Assembly (NCBI GenBank): GCA_020137815.1
Contig: CM035350.1
Location: 8,944,265-9,008,264, forward strand
Source of the DNA: Hormiphora californensis
Lineage: Eukaryota; Ctenophora; Tentaculata; Cydippida; Pleurobrachiidae
DNA: 64,000 nucleotides
Direction of reading: 5' to 3'
Positions 1 through 12,215 of the stretch are shown in pieces. Made by a program: the position numbers and the translations under genes. The notes beneath the pieces were generated by a model that worked only from the letters and a program-made list of their open reading frames with translations, did no database searches and was not told where the DNA came from. Numbering within the stretch: position 1 is the first letter of the stretch; each line of letters starts with the position of its first letter.

Positions 1-1642
1 CCCATTTAGATTCCCTGGCAGCAGTGAGAGTGTTTTCAAAACATTTCTGATACACTTTCATCCCCCAGCTTGCCTCTCTCCCTTCCTCCACTGCCGTGAG
101 AAAACCAAAAACAAGGTCCTTCCAGTGCTGCATGGCACCCAGCAACGCCGGTCCATAACTCTCCAATTTGATCAAATTGTCCCGCTGTCTGGAACGGAGT
201 TGGCGGGCTTCCAGCAGTGCCCGTTTCTCTGTTACCATGGCAACCATGGTTTCAGCCGTGGCAGTGTGGTTCTTGCATACCGCCACTATCATCTTATAAT
301 GGCGGACCTTATCGGGACCCAGAAACATTGGGACGGTGGGAGGGGTAAAGTTGGAGTTAGCCTCCGCACAATAAGCAAGCAAGTGTGTTATGACATCTGG
401 AAGGGGTTTGGTAGAAGTTTCTGTGTTCTGGATCAGAGTTTCAAATGCTGCCAGGTGCCCCTCAGCTTGCTCGAGATGTGTCTTGACCATCTCCCACGGG
501 TGGTAGATTCCACAGCGGGGATACAGTTCCCTAGCAACACTCTCCCTAGCAACATCCTCCCTAGCAACACTCTCCCTAGCAACCCCTCCTTCCTCCGCAA
601 ACAACCCTAAAACACGAAACATAACACATGTCACATGACGTGCCATCCCCTCCGGTATTATATCTTCCACCTCTCCGTGGCTCATCTTATCACGAAGTCG
701 CGGTCCCTCACCATGCACAAAGATATCCAGAAGCATTGCAAACATATCTCCACCCAAAATTGGGATCAACACGTGCTCTTCTGATTCCGTTTTAGCATGG
801 TTATAAACGGTTGTGTAATAGCTTGCCCCAGGACGGCACACCTCCCCAGACCAAACAGGACTGAAAATTTCATCCAGAGTTACGTAGAAATCAGTGTTGT
901 TAGCCGTTACTCGGGTCTCTTTGAATTCTGGATCTCGCGTTGCCATGGCAGCCACCCAGAGTCTCCTCAAACAGTGTTGAAACAGTGTTACACCAACAGG
1001 CAGTAACGTGTAGCAAGATTCCGTTTGAAATTGGGCATACGTTTCCCAGTACTGACGGTGGTCGGGGTGAATGAGAGCGGAGGTTTTGGCAATTTGCCTG
1101 AATGCAATTTTAGGATGAGAGATATAGGTTGGGAGGGGAGGAAGTGGGATACTCTCCTTTTTATCAGGGTATGTGGAAGTAGTTTTTCTGAGCTCTATAA
1201 GCTGGTCCCGGATGAGACTCCTGCCCATCATACCCATGAGGGGTGAGAGAAATCCATGCCATGCTAGATTCTTCAAATTCATCTCCTTGACATCACCCAC
1301 AGTGAACTGAAGATCTTTAACCACTGAATCCCCTAGTTTCTCCTCCAACTCTGGATCTTGCAACATTTCTTTGAGGTGGTGCTTCCGGGAGACTATCCTT
1401 CCCACTTCCACTTCAATATCTCTAGTTAGGGGGAGGACTTGGAACTCGGGTGGCAGCGTATTAGCGGGGAAAGAAGTGAAATAGGAGGGAGTTTCTACTT
1501 CGGTGGGAGTTGGCCCTGCCATTGTGTTTCCGGTCTGGGAGGAGAGGATGGTCTGAATGTCGGTGGAGAGAATTGGGTAGACATTTAGTCGAGAAAGGAT
1601 GGCTTTGATTTCATCCACGTATGAAGGATCTGGGGAGTCCAT
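1..1642 (-). CDS. ERMARD: ERMARD-like protein (DUF4209 family), N-terminal part, runs off left edge
   Basis: A single open frame of 547 codons starts at the ATG at 1640-1642 and reaches the window edge without a stop, so the C-terminus is missing. No intron is needed. Two motifs point to the DUF4209/ERMARD family: NLAWHG at about residues 125-130, and LRDKMSHGE at about 316-324, which fits the family's RN/RDxxxHG signature. ERMARD is an ER-membrane-associated protein linked to RNA degradation in vertebrates. The C-terminal membrane segments would lie beyond base 1. A four-copy 15-bp coding repeat (529-588) encodes VARES/VARED units. The ATG lies 129 bp beyond the MMAB stop on the same strand. 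The family call rests on motif memory only. The reading frame itself is very secure. Confidence 0.6.
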   Translation of the reverse strand, partial: MDSPDPSYVDEIKAILSRLNVYPILSTDIQTILSSQTGNTMAGPTPTEVETPSYFTSFPANTLPPEFQVLPLTRDIEVEVGRIVSRKHHLKEMLQDPELEEKLGDSVVKDLQFTVGDVKEMNLKNLAWHGFLSPLMGMMGRSLIRDQLIELRKTTSTYPDKKESIPLPPLPTYISHPKIAFRQIAKTSALIHPDHRQYWETYAQFQTESCYTLLPVGVTLFQHCLRRLWVAAMATRDPEFKETRVTANNTDFYVTLDEIFSPVWSGEVCRPGASYYTTVYNHAKTESEEHVLIPILGGDMFAMLLDIFVHGEGPRLRDKMSHGEVEDIIPEGMARHVTCVMFRVLGLFAEEGGVARESVAREDVARESVARELYPRCGIYHPWEMVKTHLEQAEGHLAAFETLIQNTETSTKPLPDVITHLLAYCAEANSNFTPPTVPMFLGPDKVRHYKMIVAVCKNHTATAETMVAMVTEKRALLEARQLRSRQRDNLIKLESYGPALLGAMQHWKDLVFGFLTAVEEGREASWGMKVYQKCFENTLTAARESKW

Positions 1643-1771
1643 TAGGCGCTAGCAAGAAGGAAAAGTATGTAAAGGAGTGCTGACGGAGAGTTCATAATAT
1701 TGTGAAAAAGAGGAGTTAAAAAGTGTGCTTTCATGGTTGATATTTTCTTTCTTCTTTTGTTCAAAGTGCTT

Positions 1772-2016
1772 TCATGGTTTTTGTTTCACATAAATCTCCT
1801 CCTCTATCCCCTCGCTGTGGGAGGAGGACCGGGCAGCAGTAAAGAGATAATCTGAGAGTCTGTTCAGATACCGGAATACTACCTCCACGTCACCTCTGAA
1901 ACACATAAAAAAGAGTTAAAAAGGGGGCACACAGCTTACAAGCTGCTGATCTGACGTCAAACATTTCTTTTTTTTTGTTCCAGAATATTCAATAATGATA
2001 TTGAAAATGAATTGAG

Positions 2017-2064
<48 letters not shown>

Positions 2065-3121
2065 TACACCTACCCATGATCATCAAGTAGTGGCACAACA
2101 CTTCTCTCAGCGGTCCGTGCCGCAGTCCGTGCTACGTGAAGGTGACCTGCACACACACTCCCAGAAGGAAGAATGAAGTTGGTTAGAGGAGGCAGGGTGG
2201 AGGAGAGTTGGTCAATACGACGCTCTAGAGAGACGGTGTGGTCCGGAGAGAAGGCGACCTGAGCCCGCTGTTCAGGGCTGGGATCCGGGGTAGCGATAAC
2301 AGAGCCTGAGGGAGGTTAGTTAGTATTGGGGTCAATCTAGAGTGATGTATTTAGAAGGTAGAGGGATATGGCTTTACATCTTCTCCCCTCACCAAAACAA
2401 GTGAAAGAGAGGGAGCCCAGCAGGGTATGTGAACATTGAACGGGTTATTTAATAAAGTGGTCCTCACATGTATACCTGCATCCTGAAGGTTGCACTGTAT
2501 AGAGTGAAGGTCACGTGACAGGTCCTCTTGTTTGCAATAAATCCTTGCCAGGCCCACATGAGAAGAGAGGGTATCGACCGCTCCTAACGCAGCGAATATT
2601 GGCTCATCTTTACGCAGTCTGATCATGGGAGTTTTAGTTTTATAGTTTCGATCGTGTGATACCAGTGAATATGACTAAGTAATGCTTCAGCGTGTGAATT
2701 GAAGTAAGAAAGAAGCATAATTAGATTCTTCGCAGCAGCACATATAATTTTGCTTTACAGTAAGTAGTATTAAATCGTGTATGGGGGAGGCCTTCGTTGA
2801 GTAATGAGTATATAATACGAGACTGAATTTATGAGCATTATATTATGAAGGATTATTCCTTACATACCCACTGTAGTGTAAGTCGTATAACATATGCGAG
2901 ATGATGGTATTGTGTTCAATAAACAACATGCTGTGGGCACTGGGCAGAAGCTGTAGTGTCATCTGTTTGTGTTACTAAACAAGCATGTACTAAAAACACT
3001 GAGTAGTGAGTACAGCTGACCATCCCTCACTCTACTAAGAATGGTTCGGTATGTGTACTAACCGTTTGCCAGTATAAGTGCTTGTTTTCCCCTTATCCCC
3101 AGTTCGTGTGTAAATCTTCAT
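1772..3121 (-). CDS. MMAB: Cob(I)alamin adenosyltransferase (PduO type)
   Basis: Four exons, complement(3063-3121, 2476-2618, 2074-2305, 1772-1895), join in phase to 185 aa. Exon 1 carries the N-terminal nucleotide-binding signature IYTRTGDKGKTSTYTG. Exon 2 carries EALG/VDxLSS-like and IQCNLQDAG motifs. Exon 3 has NFILPSG and RTAERSVVPLL. Exon 4 has the family end motif YLNRLSDYLF. The enzyme transfers the adenosyl group of ATP to cob(I)alamin in mitochondria, making the cofactor of methylmalonyl-CoA mutase. The chosen ATG lies just before the conserved motif, so no long targeting peptide is seen; one could lie on an unseen upstream exon. A (GA)n tract of about 40 bp sits in intron 3. Length and motif order match the family. 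Confidence 0.92.
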
Positions 3122-3374
3122 CTCCCTAATTATGTAATCTTGAACTCTGGACCGTTGTGCTAACAATCTTGTAGACCACATTATACTTCACTAGATATAG
3201 TCAAACTTTTGACATATAATACTGAGGGAATTAGTGTATTGGTTGAGGATAGGCAATCTGTACAAGTTCATACAATATTTCACTTTGTGAAACACGTCAT
3301 GTGGAGATAAAAATGGTTGAATAATTTAAAAACTAGAAATAATCACCCACAAAAAATAACTTAGATAAGACCAA

Positions 3375-4599
3375 TTATTCCGTTTTAGTCCTTTTCGTCT
3401 GGTTCTCTCCCCTCAATACAGATTCTGGGACAACAAACTCAACTGCACGTCATCCAAGTTTTTGGGGCTGTTTTTCTCACCAAGTGCACGGATGGTTTTT
3501 CTGGTTCCGCTCCCAGCACTTCTCTTACCGACTCTAGCGTGCTTTCCTCGGGGGAATCCACGGGTGCAAAATGATAACAAAACACTTTGATGGGACATTG
3601 TGAGGCCTTTTCAACGGAGTGTAGACCCACAAAGACGTCCAGGAACTCTGTAGCAGATGCTGGTAGGTTCATCAGCACATACTGAATCTGGACCACCACT
3701 GAACTCTCTAACAAAGTCCTCTCCCGTCCATGTTATAGCATGTTAGTAACTTGGTGCCTATCCCGTTTAGATCCCTGTTCTTCACCAGCCACTTGTACGA
3801 CTCTGGATTCAGATCATTGGCGTGAACGTGACACCCCTTTCTGGCAAGGGGTAGAGCGAAGGGTCCAATACCACAGAACATGTCAAGAACTGTAGCTCCA
3901 ACGGGGATCGCATCAACAACCCTTCTGTGTTCCGTTCCCAGCTTGGAATTCCAGTAAACCTTGGAGAAATCCATGGAAAACTTGATTTTGTGTTCAATTG
4001 CCGTGGTTATGAAGTTATCCTCAGCCAGCCAGGACCTCCATATCAAAGAACCGATACTTGGAATGAATGGTATTTAGTTTATTAACAACTGTTTTTATGC
4101 TCGGGTTCTTATCTAATATCACCTGTCCGATCATGACCTTGTATGGCTCGTGAAAATCCTTCAAGTTGAGATGAGCAATATGTCCAACAATCTCAAACCC
4201 GGAAACAACATCAGTATCAGGTATGGATTCTGCAAGGAATGATCGGATGATCTGAGCTGCTGACCAGTTTTTATATGTCAAGGGCACCAAAACTTCTCGG
4301 ATCTTAGCGTCTTCCATCGATGTTATGACTGAAGATGAGGCGTGCTCTTTATCAATGAGAACAACTTTACGACCCTTATCATTCTCACAGTCCATCACGT
4401 ATTTGGGTTTGTATTGACAGTCGGTAAACATAGAACAGCCCCCTCGTATTCCCTTCATTACAACTGAACACTGTTTTGCTGGGACTTCCACTCCGGTGCA
4501 AGGAACTGAAATACTGTACCGTTCCCGGTCTAGTGTCTTCATGTCGGTACACCGGGGTGGTTGGACTTGGGCAGTGGGTTTAGTGGTATCTGGCACCAT
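3375..4599 (-). CDS. TRMT5: tRNA (guanine37-N1)-methyltransferase, frame broken at four sites
   Basis: An intronless coding region with clear TRMT5 features: the SAM motif LDMFCGIGPFALPLARKG, NDLNPES, and the catalytic-region motif MNLPASATEFLD. The enzyme makes m1G37 in tRNA, in nucleus/cytosol and mitochondria. The ATG at 4599 is the first in frame. The conserved protein can be read only if one base is skipped near 4023 (an in-frame TGA interrupts LAG-EDN), 3719, 3700 and 3444. With those four bases removed the length is 407 codons and the stop falls at 3375-3377. All four breaks are insertions. Either these are assembly errors or the copy is decaying. Lack of introns alone is weak evidence for a retrocopy, because several intact neighbours are also intronless. 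Confidence 0.85.
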
Positions 4600-4777
4600 G
4601 ATGATAGCTAAGGGAGGAGTAAAATTGTTGATCACTAGAGTTAATAGGAGAAAAACAATATCGGTAGAAAAAGAATAAAAAAGATGGTAGAAAACTTATA
4701 AAAAGATGTTAAAAACGCATAAAAGCTGGCTAAAATATGACTCCGTTACAACACTTGTTCATACAATGACCTGTATT

Positions 4778-5473
4778 TCACTCAGACAAATCCTCGGTAA
4801 TTGCACTGTTCAAGTTTTTCTGACCTGGACTTGTCAGACACTCTTTTCTTATCACGAGAAGGCCATCATTTGGTGGATCCCAGAATTTCTCCGGGCAAAT
4901 CATACTGGCCCTTACAGACTCCCCGTGTTTCAGCTTCCACTTGAGTATTTCACGATCCATTAGACTCTCTCGATCCTGATTGAGACACCAATAACTCCCC
5001 TTCTTATTAGAAACCCCGCTCTCCACCCCTGTCTCTGCACAATAATGACGGTCAACCTTACAGAATGCTTTGTTAAGTGACAGATTATGTCGGACAGAGT
5101 TCTTCCATCCCTCGTGGGCCGATCGAAAGTAGGGAAATTCTCCTTGAATGTACCGATAAATCTCTGATACAGTTAGTTTCTTTTCCGACGAGTGTTTTAA
5201 GGCTAAAGTTATGAGACACGAATAAGAGTAGACCGGCTTAGGGAAAGAAGGAGCAGTGAAATGTCTGTATCGAACAGTAGCAGATATCTTTGGGACATCA
5301 ATTGTTCTTTTTTGTGGGATACGACACGGTTTATCATCAAAAAATCCGTCATCCAGGCCAACAGTTTGGGTTGAAAGATTTCGCATTGACGAAGTTGTTA
5401 TGTTAAAATCATTCATGTGGTCAAACTCCAGAGGTTCTAGATCGCAAGACTCAACTTCTGATATCCCTTCCAT
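4778..5473 (-). CDS. FOXN: Forkhead transcription factor, FOXN1/4 type
   Basis: An intact single-exon gene of 231 aa. The forkhead domain lies at about residues 79-180, opening with KPVYSYSCLITLALKHS. The recognition helix region is GWKNSVRHNLSLNKAF, followed by KKGSYWCLN and the EILKW tail. The YSYSCLI start and the KKGxxWxLN wing are characteristic of the FOXN1/FOXN4 subgroup. It should bind DNA as a nuclear regulator. The N-terminal 78 residues are acidic and low in complexity. The 3' end is 178 bp from the TRMT5 start on the same strand. The protein is short for FOXN1/4, with almost no C-terminal activation region after the domain. Confidence 0.92.
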   Translation of the reverse strand: MEGISEVESCDLEPLEFDHMNDFNITTSSMRNLSTQTVGLDDGFFDDKPCRIPQKRTIDVPKISATVRYRHFTAPSFPKPVYSYSCLITLALKHSSEKKLTVSEIYRYIQGEFPYFRSAHEGWKNSVRHNLSLNKAFCKVDRHYCAETGVESGVSNKKGSYWCLNQDRESLMDREILKWKLKHGESVRASMICPEKFWDPPNDGLLVIRKECLTSPGQKNLNSAITEDLSE

Positions 5474-5529
5474 TCTACACGGTAGGCTGACATGTTACAA
5501 ATCACAAGAACCTCCATGTCCTACTTAAA

Positions 5530-6282
5530 CACTGATTTTCATGCAGAATTTCAAAAACAAATACAAATACAAATACAAATATACATTTATTGTCCGCTTT
5601 TCATTGTCCATATTTTAAAGAACAACACGAGTTCTGTTAGGTCTTGACTACTAGCATCACCTCATGCAATCTTGGCACCAGGAGGGAATTATTTTTTAGA
5701 AATGTTTTTGAGTGTTCTCAAAGGTCACTGTTCGAGTCACAGGTGACATCTGACCACCACCGACCATGAGGCCCCTCGGAAAGGGCGCGATTATAATCTG
5801 GGTGCCTTGCAGCGTGTTTACAGGTGCGCGCTACCAAAAGAGTATACTTAGACCAACTTTTTTCAAACGGCTATAGCCATGGAACCACTTGGCCGATTTG
5901 AGTAAACTAAACGGTATCAGTTAGAGAATCGATAGCCCTAACCGATAACCCCAAACCAAACCCTAACCAGACCCTAACGGATAGCCCTAGCCCGTCGCGC
6001 GCGCCAAAACTACGAATTGTTAGCAATGAAAGGCACCCAGATTTTAACGTTTTCCCCTCGGAAATGTTCAAGTCATGCACAATCAAGTCACGCCCACCAA
6101 TCACAGCTCAGAACGCGCGGAGTGCTTCACGCGTTCTGCGCTGTGATTGGTGGGCGTGACTTGACTCATAGACCATGCAGACATCTTTATTCTTTTGAAT
6201 TTTTTGTGTTTGGCATACGTTGCAGGCCCCTTATAATATAATATAAGGGGCCTGGAGGGAATACCGCGCTAGGGGGGAATAC
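5530..6282. repeat. Repeat-rich spacer with two perfect or near-perfect hairpins
   Basis: No convincing exon is seen. The stretch opens with a short CAAATA tandem run (about 5550-5580). A degenerate CCCTAA-like patch lies at about 5936-5995. A strong hairpin at 6083-6164 has arms of about 34 bp reading TCAAGTCACGCCCACCAATC and its complement. A 28-bp palindrome at 6225-6252 begins GGCCCCTTATAAT. The hairpins look like small inverted-repeat transposons or their remnants. Confidence 0.5.
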
Positions 6283-6285
6283 ATA

Positions 6286-6577
6286 GGGATCCCTAAAAAA
6301 GTTCAGTATTTACACAGAGTTTACACAGTCTTTACTCAGTCGTTACACCCAGAGCGCCCGCGCCGCTCTGGGTGTAACGACTGCGTCTTTCGCACTCGAT
6401 TTGCAGCGTTTTCGGAAACTTTTTTCGCCGCAGCGCTCAATTTTGTCAATTGTGCAGCACACAATCCAATATTTTCTTGGAAAAAGCCACTGTGCGCAGC
6501 ACGCGCCGCTCTGGGTGTAACGACTGAGTAAAGACTGTGTAAACTCTGTGTAAATACTGAACTTTTTTAGGGATCCC
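6286..6577. mobile_element. Inverted-repeat MITE with TA target duplication
   Basis: About 292 bp with terminal inverted repeats of about 70 bp. The left end begins GGGATCCCTAAAAAAGTTCA and the right end is its complement. TA dinucleotides at 6284-6285 and 6578-6579 fit a Tc1/mariner-type TA duplication. The inner end of the left arm (CTCTGGGTGTAACGACTG and its complement, about 6337-6388) forms an extra small hairpin, so this motif occurs three times. There is no coding capacity. It is non-autonomous. Confidence 0.7.
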
Positions 6578-7440
6578 TATAATCAATCATATCTCCGGTT
6601 CCAGATAAGGTACAGAAATCGTTTTGGTAGCGTTGGAAAGAGGAAGATAACAGCTTTCAAATGCAACCGGTTTCAGGTCTCTATCTTATCAGGAACAGGA
6701 GATATGAACCAAACTCCGCAAAATCGAGTGCGGTAAAATCAAAATTTGAATGAAATTTTAAAAAAGGTGTCCCTGCAAGAATCTGTGACGTCACTTTTTG
6801 AAAACAACCCATCTTTCAACGGCTATTGCTCAGCCTCCTTAAGTCCAATTAACTTCTCTCAAAAACAGCAAGGTAGATAATCGTCAGATCTAACAACTGG
6901 TGAAAGAATCAAGTCAAACGGACTTCAGGAGCCAAAGTTATAAGCACCGCCGTTTTTTCGACCGCAAAGTTATCTTCGACCCAGCCGGGATCAGGCCAAA
7001 CGCGCGCGCGGCATTCCCTCCAGTCCCCTCGTTGCGGGGGTGCGCGCATGAGGGGGCTGCAGCGCATTCCAATTTTTGTGTCGGAACAAAAAAAAATCGA
7101 AACGAAGAACCAAAATTTTGAAAACTTCGTGTTTCAAAATATGAGTCGCATTGCGCGGCGCGACGTTCTCACTTCTCAATAACGCGCACAACTGGGATAC
7201 TGCTGACAGGAGTTGTTTTATCATAGAAAACTCGTCGCGTCTTCCTGACAGCACGCCCGAACAGCATTGTGAATGTGAGAATATGGAGAACACTTCCATG
7301 GCTTGTAAAGTTTGACGCAGCCGGAAAAGCCTTGTCTCGCTGGCGTGTGTAGACTGTAGAAGGCATAAACTAACAGTTAACAAATTCGGAATAGAATAAA
7401 AGAATTGGACACAACATTCACGAAATAATAAAGATAGAAA
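6578..7440. repeat. Dispersed non-coding repeat, related to sequence at 54.2-54.4 kb
   Basis: The phrase GTTGGAAAGA followed about 50 bp later by ATCTTATCAGGAACAGGAGATATGA recurs, diverged, at about 54265-54345 inside another element. This suggests one repeat family. GC-rich blocks (about 6995-7050 and 7150-7170) are unlike the AT-rich surroundings. No gene is supported. Confidence 0.4.
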
Positions 7441-7531
7441 ATACTCTTTAAATTACAAAACCCTATTAAACTCTACAATATGCTGTACAAAATACATTAC
7501 ACAAGATAAGATTCACTGTCACAAACTATTA

Positions 7532-10500
7532 TTAGTCCACCATCAGAAAGAAATCATGTTCATCAGCAAAATATCCGACAGTGAACTGGAAATTACGGAG
7601 GAATCCGACTGTTACAGCGCTGGAAAGGGCTGCCAGGAGGGGTACAGTAAAGTGAAGGTAGGATTGGAACTGTGTTATGGCCAGATCCAGGATGATGCAG
7701 CATGACACTATCAGGAGTGTATATGACAGCTGAAAATAGAAAGGATGTTAGTGACAAATGTTAGGTCGCTAAAAACAAAGATATCACATCCTTGCAGAAC
7801 ATGAGGTAATATCTCCTCTAGCTGCTATCTCGATCTCCCTCAGACATACACTACCATACCTGGAACTGGAAAATGAAAAGAGGGCGTTGCATAAAGAAGA
7901 ATGCACTGTAATGGGCAGCAAATAATGTTAGGAACACACCACTCTGGCTAGAAAATACTGTCCATACTTCCTGAAAGAGGTGGGGGGGGGGGGTGTTATG
8001 ATGGTTACAAGGCCGAGCAATAAAACAAGAATTGTTTTATTTCACCAAGTTATGTCCACTGTCAATGTTAATTAGTGTTAATATCATGGTCATTTTCGTC
8101 TTCCAATACCTGTGGTATATCATGTATATCTCGAGCACGCCGTATGGCCAGAACCAACAGTGTAGTAAGATGTAGCAGGAGAAGGGTCAGGAGAATCGTA
8201 TCTAGGGTGGAGTTACTTCTTGCTTGGATTACCTTACTGTTGGTGTATGAATACAGCATCGTCTGGCCTGAAGAGGGTGATGATGTCATATAATTGTGAT
8301 GTATCTACATCAGGTAGTATTGAACATGATAGTAAAACACAGATTTCTGGAACTATTTTATTTAAAATAATGAAACAATACAAATACGGAATATAATGAT
8401 TGACAGCATAATATAAAACTACTACGGTAAATAACCCTTAGCTTTGTACTTCAATCTCTTCAACTGTAACATTTCAGTCTGAACAGTTACTAACTGGTGT
8501 AACAGTCTATTAGTTGTCTCCTGGAGTTGTGCTATATCACTGACAGATGGTGGCTGCTGCTGCTGCTGTGATGCTGTAGAATTAGGTGTTGCCATGACGA
8601 TACACGGTGGTTGCTGTGACGTCACGTGGTGTGGCAATGACGTCACGTGGTGTGGCAATGACGTCATGTTCTGCGTCAACACTGATTGGTTTAACAGGTG
8701 GCTTGGTAAGGCGAATGAGCCGTTGTTTAAAACCACGCTGCCAGGTGGAGGGTTATTTGAACTGTTAGGCATGGAAAATAGTATGGGTCCTGGGAAGGGT
8801 TGTTGTTGTTGTTCTGGGTGTGTGGTAGGTTGTGTAGGATCTGATACAGGTGTGAGGGAGAGGACGAGTCGGGCAGATTGTGGGATCAGAGTGGGATCAA
8901 CTGGGTCGGATACCTTCACTAATTGGGCTGGTGAAATCGATTGAGCAGATTGGAGTCGTGGGGTTTGTTCAGGATGGTTTGATACGGGCTCAATTGAGCG
9001 TTGTGACAAGTGTTTTTGTAGTACGGGCTCAACTGAGCGTTGTGACAAGTGTTTTTGTAGTACGGGCACGATTGGACGTGGTGATGGGTGTTGTTGTACT
9101 ACGGGCACGATTGGTGATGGGTGCTGTTGTACTACGGGCACGACTGGGTGTGGTGATGGGTGTTGATGTACTACGGGCACGACTGGTTGTGGTGATGGGT
9201 GTTGTTGTACTACGGGCACGATTGGGGTAGGAGGTTCTACTTCCATCACCTCCTCCTTCACTACCACTGTATCACCCTGGTTACCATGGTTACTGGGGGT
9301 TACTGGGGTGTTTTGGTTATCGGGTGTTTGTGGTGTTTCCTGGTTGCCATGGTTACCATGTGTTGGTGGCGTTTCTTGATTACCAGGTGGTGTTTCCTGG
9401 TTGGGTGACTGATGATCCAGCAGGTGATGTCTCACCCTCCTGGCAATCCACTAAAGTTTTGACAATGGGCAAGTTGTGGACCTCCGCAAATAGGCACAGC
9501 ACCTGCACCTCCGAGTTAGTTAGCTTTAATTCCCCGGCCCCTTCCTCACTCCTCTTACACTTTAGCGTGGCAGAAGACTGAATGTCGATGAACTTTTTCC
9601 GAACTTTCTCCCAGGGCCGAAGGTGAACTCCATTTAACTTTGCCGACCTTCACTGCAATTGCCTTCCATATCTTCTGCTTATCTCTGTTTGACACCTGGG
9701 ACCCGAATAATGTGGAGTAAACCGTCTTCACCTCATCGAACAACACATCCACCTCCTCGGGTGCCCAATTCTGGACCTCTGTCACGGCGTTTCCACGGTT
9801 TGTTCTGGATCTCTGAATGCATCTCTAGCTCCATTTCTTTAGTTGAAAGATGAATTAGGTCTCAACACGGGGTGGGTATACTGACATAGGTAGTAGGGCT
9901 AGGAAACATGATATTGTTAGACAATAAGATTGGATAAATCAAACTAGCAAACAAAGTTATTTGAGAAACTTATGAACTAGGTTGTTGGAGTAAATTAACA
10001 ACTATAACGAAAGAGAGACAGATCGAATTAATGCTAACCTACTAGCTAAACTGATGAATCACTACCATTAGTGACAATATACTGGGCTGAGCACTGAAGC
10101 AAGTACAATCCTATAGACCATCAATAAGTTGTCTTGAGTAACACTGGAGTGTACCACGAGTTGCACGAGAACTATCTATGTTCGACATTGTGCCCATTAG
10201 CACACAACGGACAAACAGTATACCACAGCACACAAAGAGAGAGAGAGCGGAAAATACAAAATGTACACTCTCGCTAAGGCAGCGTCTATAAAACGACCTT
10301 AAATATCTCTCTCAGTGTGTGCTCTGTCATTAACTCCTTATTAGATGGGACACGTGACTTGCTCACGTGGTACAACATTGGCCAATCAGAGCAGAGGAAG
10401 GCCAGCTTACCGCCATTACATGTGAGCAACATGGGACAAAATAGAGCTGGTCTGTGGGAGGAAGGGAGGGAGGGAGAGAGAAAGAGAGAGAGAGCGAGAG

Positions 10501-12140
10501 AAAGGGGGATGAAATAAAATAGAGGGAGGGGAAGTTAGGATCGACTATTGAGGCAGCGTCGAGAAGAGATAGAGAGAGAGAGAGAGCGGGGCTGATAAAC
10601 CTAAGATGGGGTATCACATACACAATTAAAAAATGAAACCGTGATTGTAAAACTTTGGGCCCATCTCTGATTACCGACCACTCCTCTACCTATCTCGCAG
10701 GCCCCCGCCCCCAACCAGCACGGAGAAGACAAAAACCCAAACCCTTCTAATCTCACAACCCCACACCCCCACTTGTTATGTTCCTCCTTTACATTTGTGG
10801 GGCGTGGTGAAACAGGGCCAAGCAAGGCAACACAGTACATACCAGGTTTGAGCCACGTGTATGGAGAGGAATCATAAGGATGCTTTGTGACTCTATCATA
10901 TTTCCACGTGTAGAACATAACATGATGGATCTCCAGCCACTTTCCAAACAACCCTAAAGGCGAGGGCTTGGTAGACTTGGTTGAGGAGGGCGAGGAGGGG
11001 GTCCAGACGGTGGCAGCCATGTTGGTGGCACCCATATCCATCTGATTAAAGCAGTCCTCCCCACATGACACACCTGGAATGTGGAGTGATGATTTTAGTA
11101 ACCCTGGTAACATTATCATGGACTAAATTGTACTAAATTAAACACATTACCATGGAAACTAACAATAAGCGATTTAACGAGCGTTATTACTAACCGGTCA
11201 TAACTAGGTAGTGTCCGGTGGAGGTGTGCTTGAGACGAAGTTCTGTTTTATTAATCTGGATCACATCGTGGCGGTCCGATACCACCTCCACCGTCCAGTC
11301 TGTATCTTCACTGGCATCCGATCCCTTTGTTGTGACCTGGAGAGAGGGAGGAGCTAATCATGGGGGTAGGTAGATATACACATTCTCTCTATTATACCCG
11401 TGCCTACTGAGCTAATGATAGATAAACACTCTCAATGTCTCCCGAAGTAAAGGGATTATCAACCCCAAATATTATATTTGCAATAGCGATAGAATTCACA
11501 TTTGTTGTGCCCCTACCATGATTGCAAGATCTGAAGTGGTGGTATTCCGGTTGAGGTTCACTGTCAGTAGGGTGTCTGTGTAGTGGTGCCTCAATACCAC
11601 CGTGCTTCCGTCCTTCAGCGGCTGCATTTCTGAGGAATTTAAATAGTTTAGTTTTAGCAATCTTACGAAAAATCAAGTTTGACAAATAATCGTGATCGGT
11701 TATGTCATACTGTCAATTGATTCATCTGCTTCATTCCTTGTATGAAAAAGATACGTGTATTATCAACTAACCTTCGTCAGATCCTACAGCTGTAATTCTC
11801 CACAGGTTATTTCCATCGTCCCCTTCATAACATGTCACCTGCTGAAACTCTTCCTCCTCCCCCTCCCTCCAATTGAAGGGGTGCGAGTGCAGGTTACACG
11901 ATAGTGGGTCAGTGGTATGCAGGTTGATAGTGTCTCCACTCATCACCAACCCATCACTATCTGCGTAGATGTTGCCTTGGAGGGTAACCTGAAGAAATGG
12001 GAGGGGGTTCTTAGGTCTAGGGAGGGTTTATGTTTTTAGCCTAGGAGATGACACCGGTGGGGTTGTACGGAATTTTATTCGCAGTGGATTGCAGAGTTGT
12101 TTGTTGGTAGCACAGCTGTTTGTTTAACCGCAGCAGAGCG

Positions 12141-12215
<75 letters not shown>

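Noticed and set aside
125-1246. Plus-strand open frames of 69-161 aa at the left edge
   Set aside because: They are shadows of the continuous minus-strand ERMARD-like frame, which carries the conserved motifs.
5936-5995. Telomere-like CCCTAA patch
   Set aside because: Only a few degenerate copies with irregular spacing, inside a repeat-rich spacer; no true array.
8068-8289. A separate small three-exon membrane-protein gene at 7.5-8.3 kb
   Set aside because: The exons join POMT1 exon 5 in phase and carry the POMT1 C-terminal signature IHDIPQ, so they are the end of POMT1.
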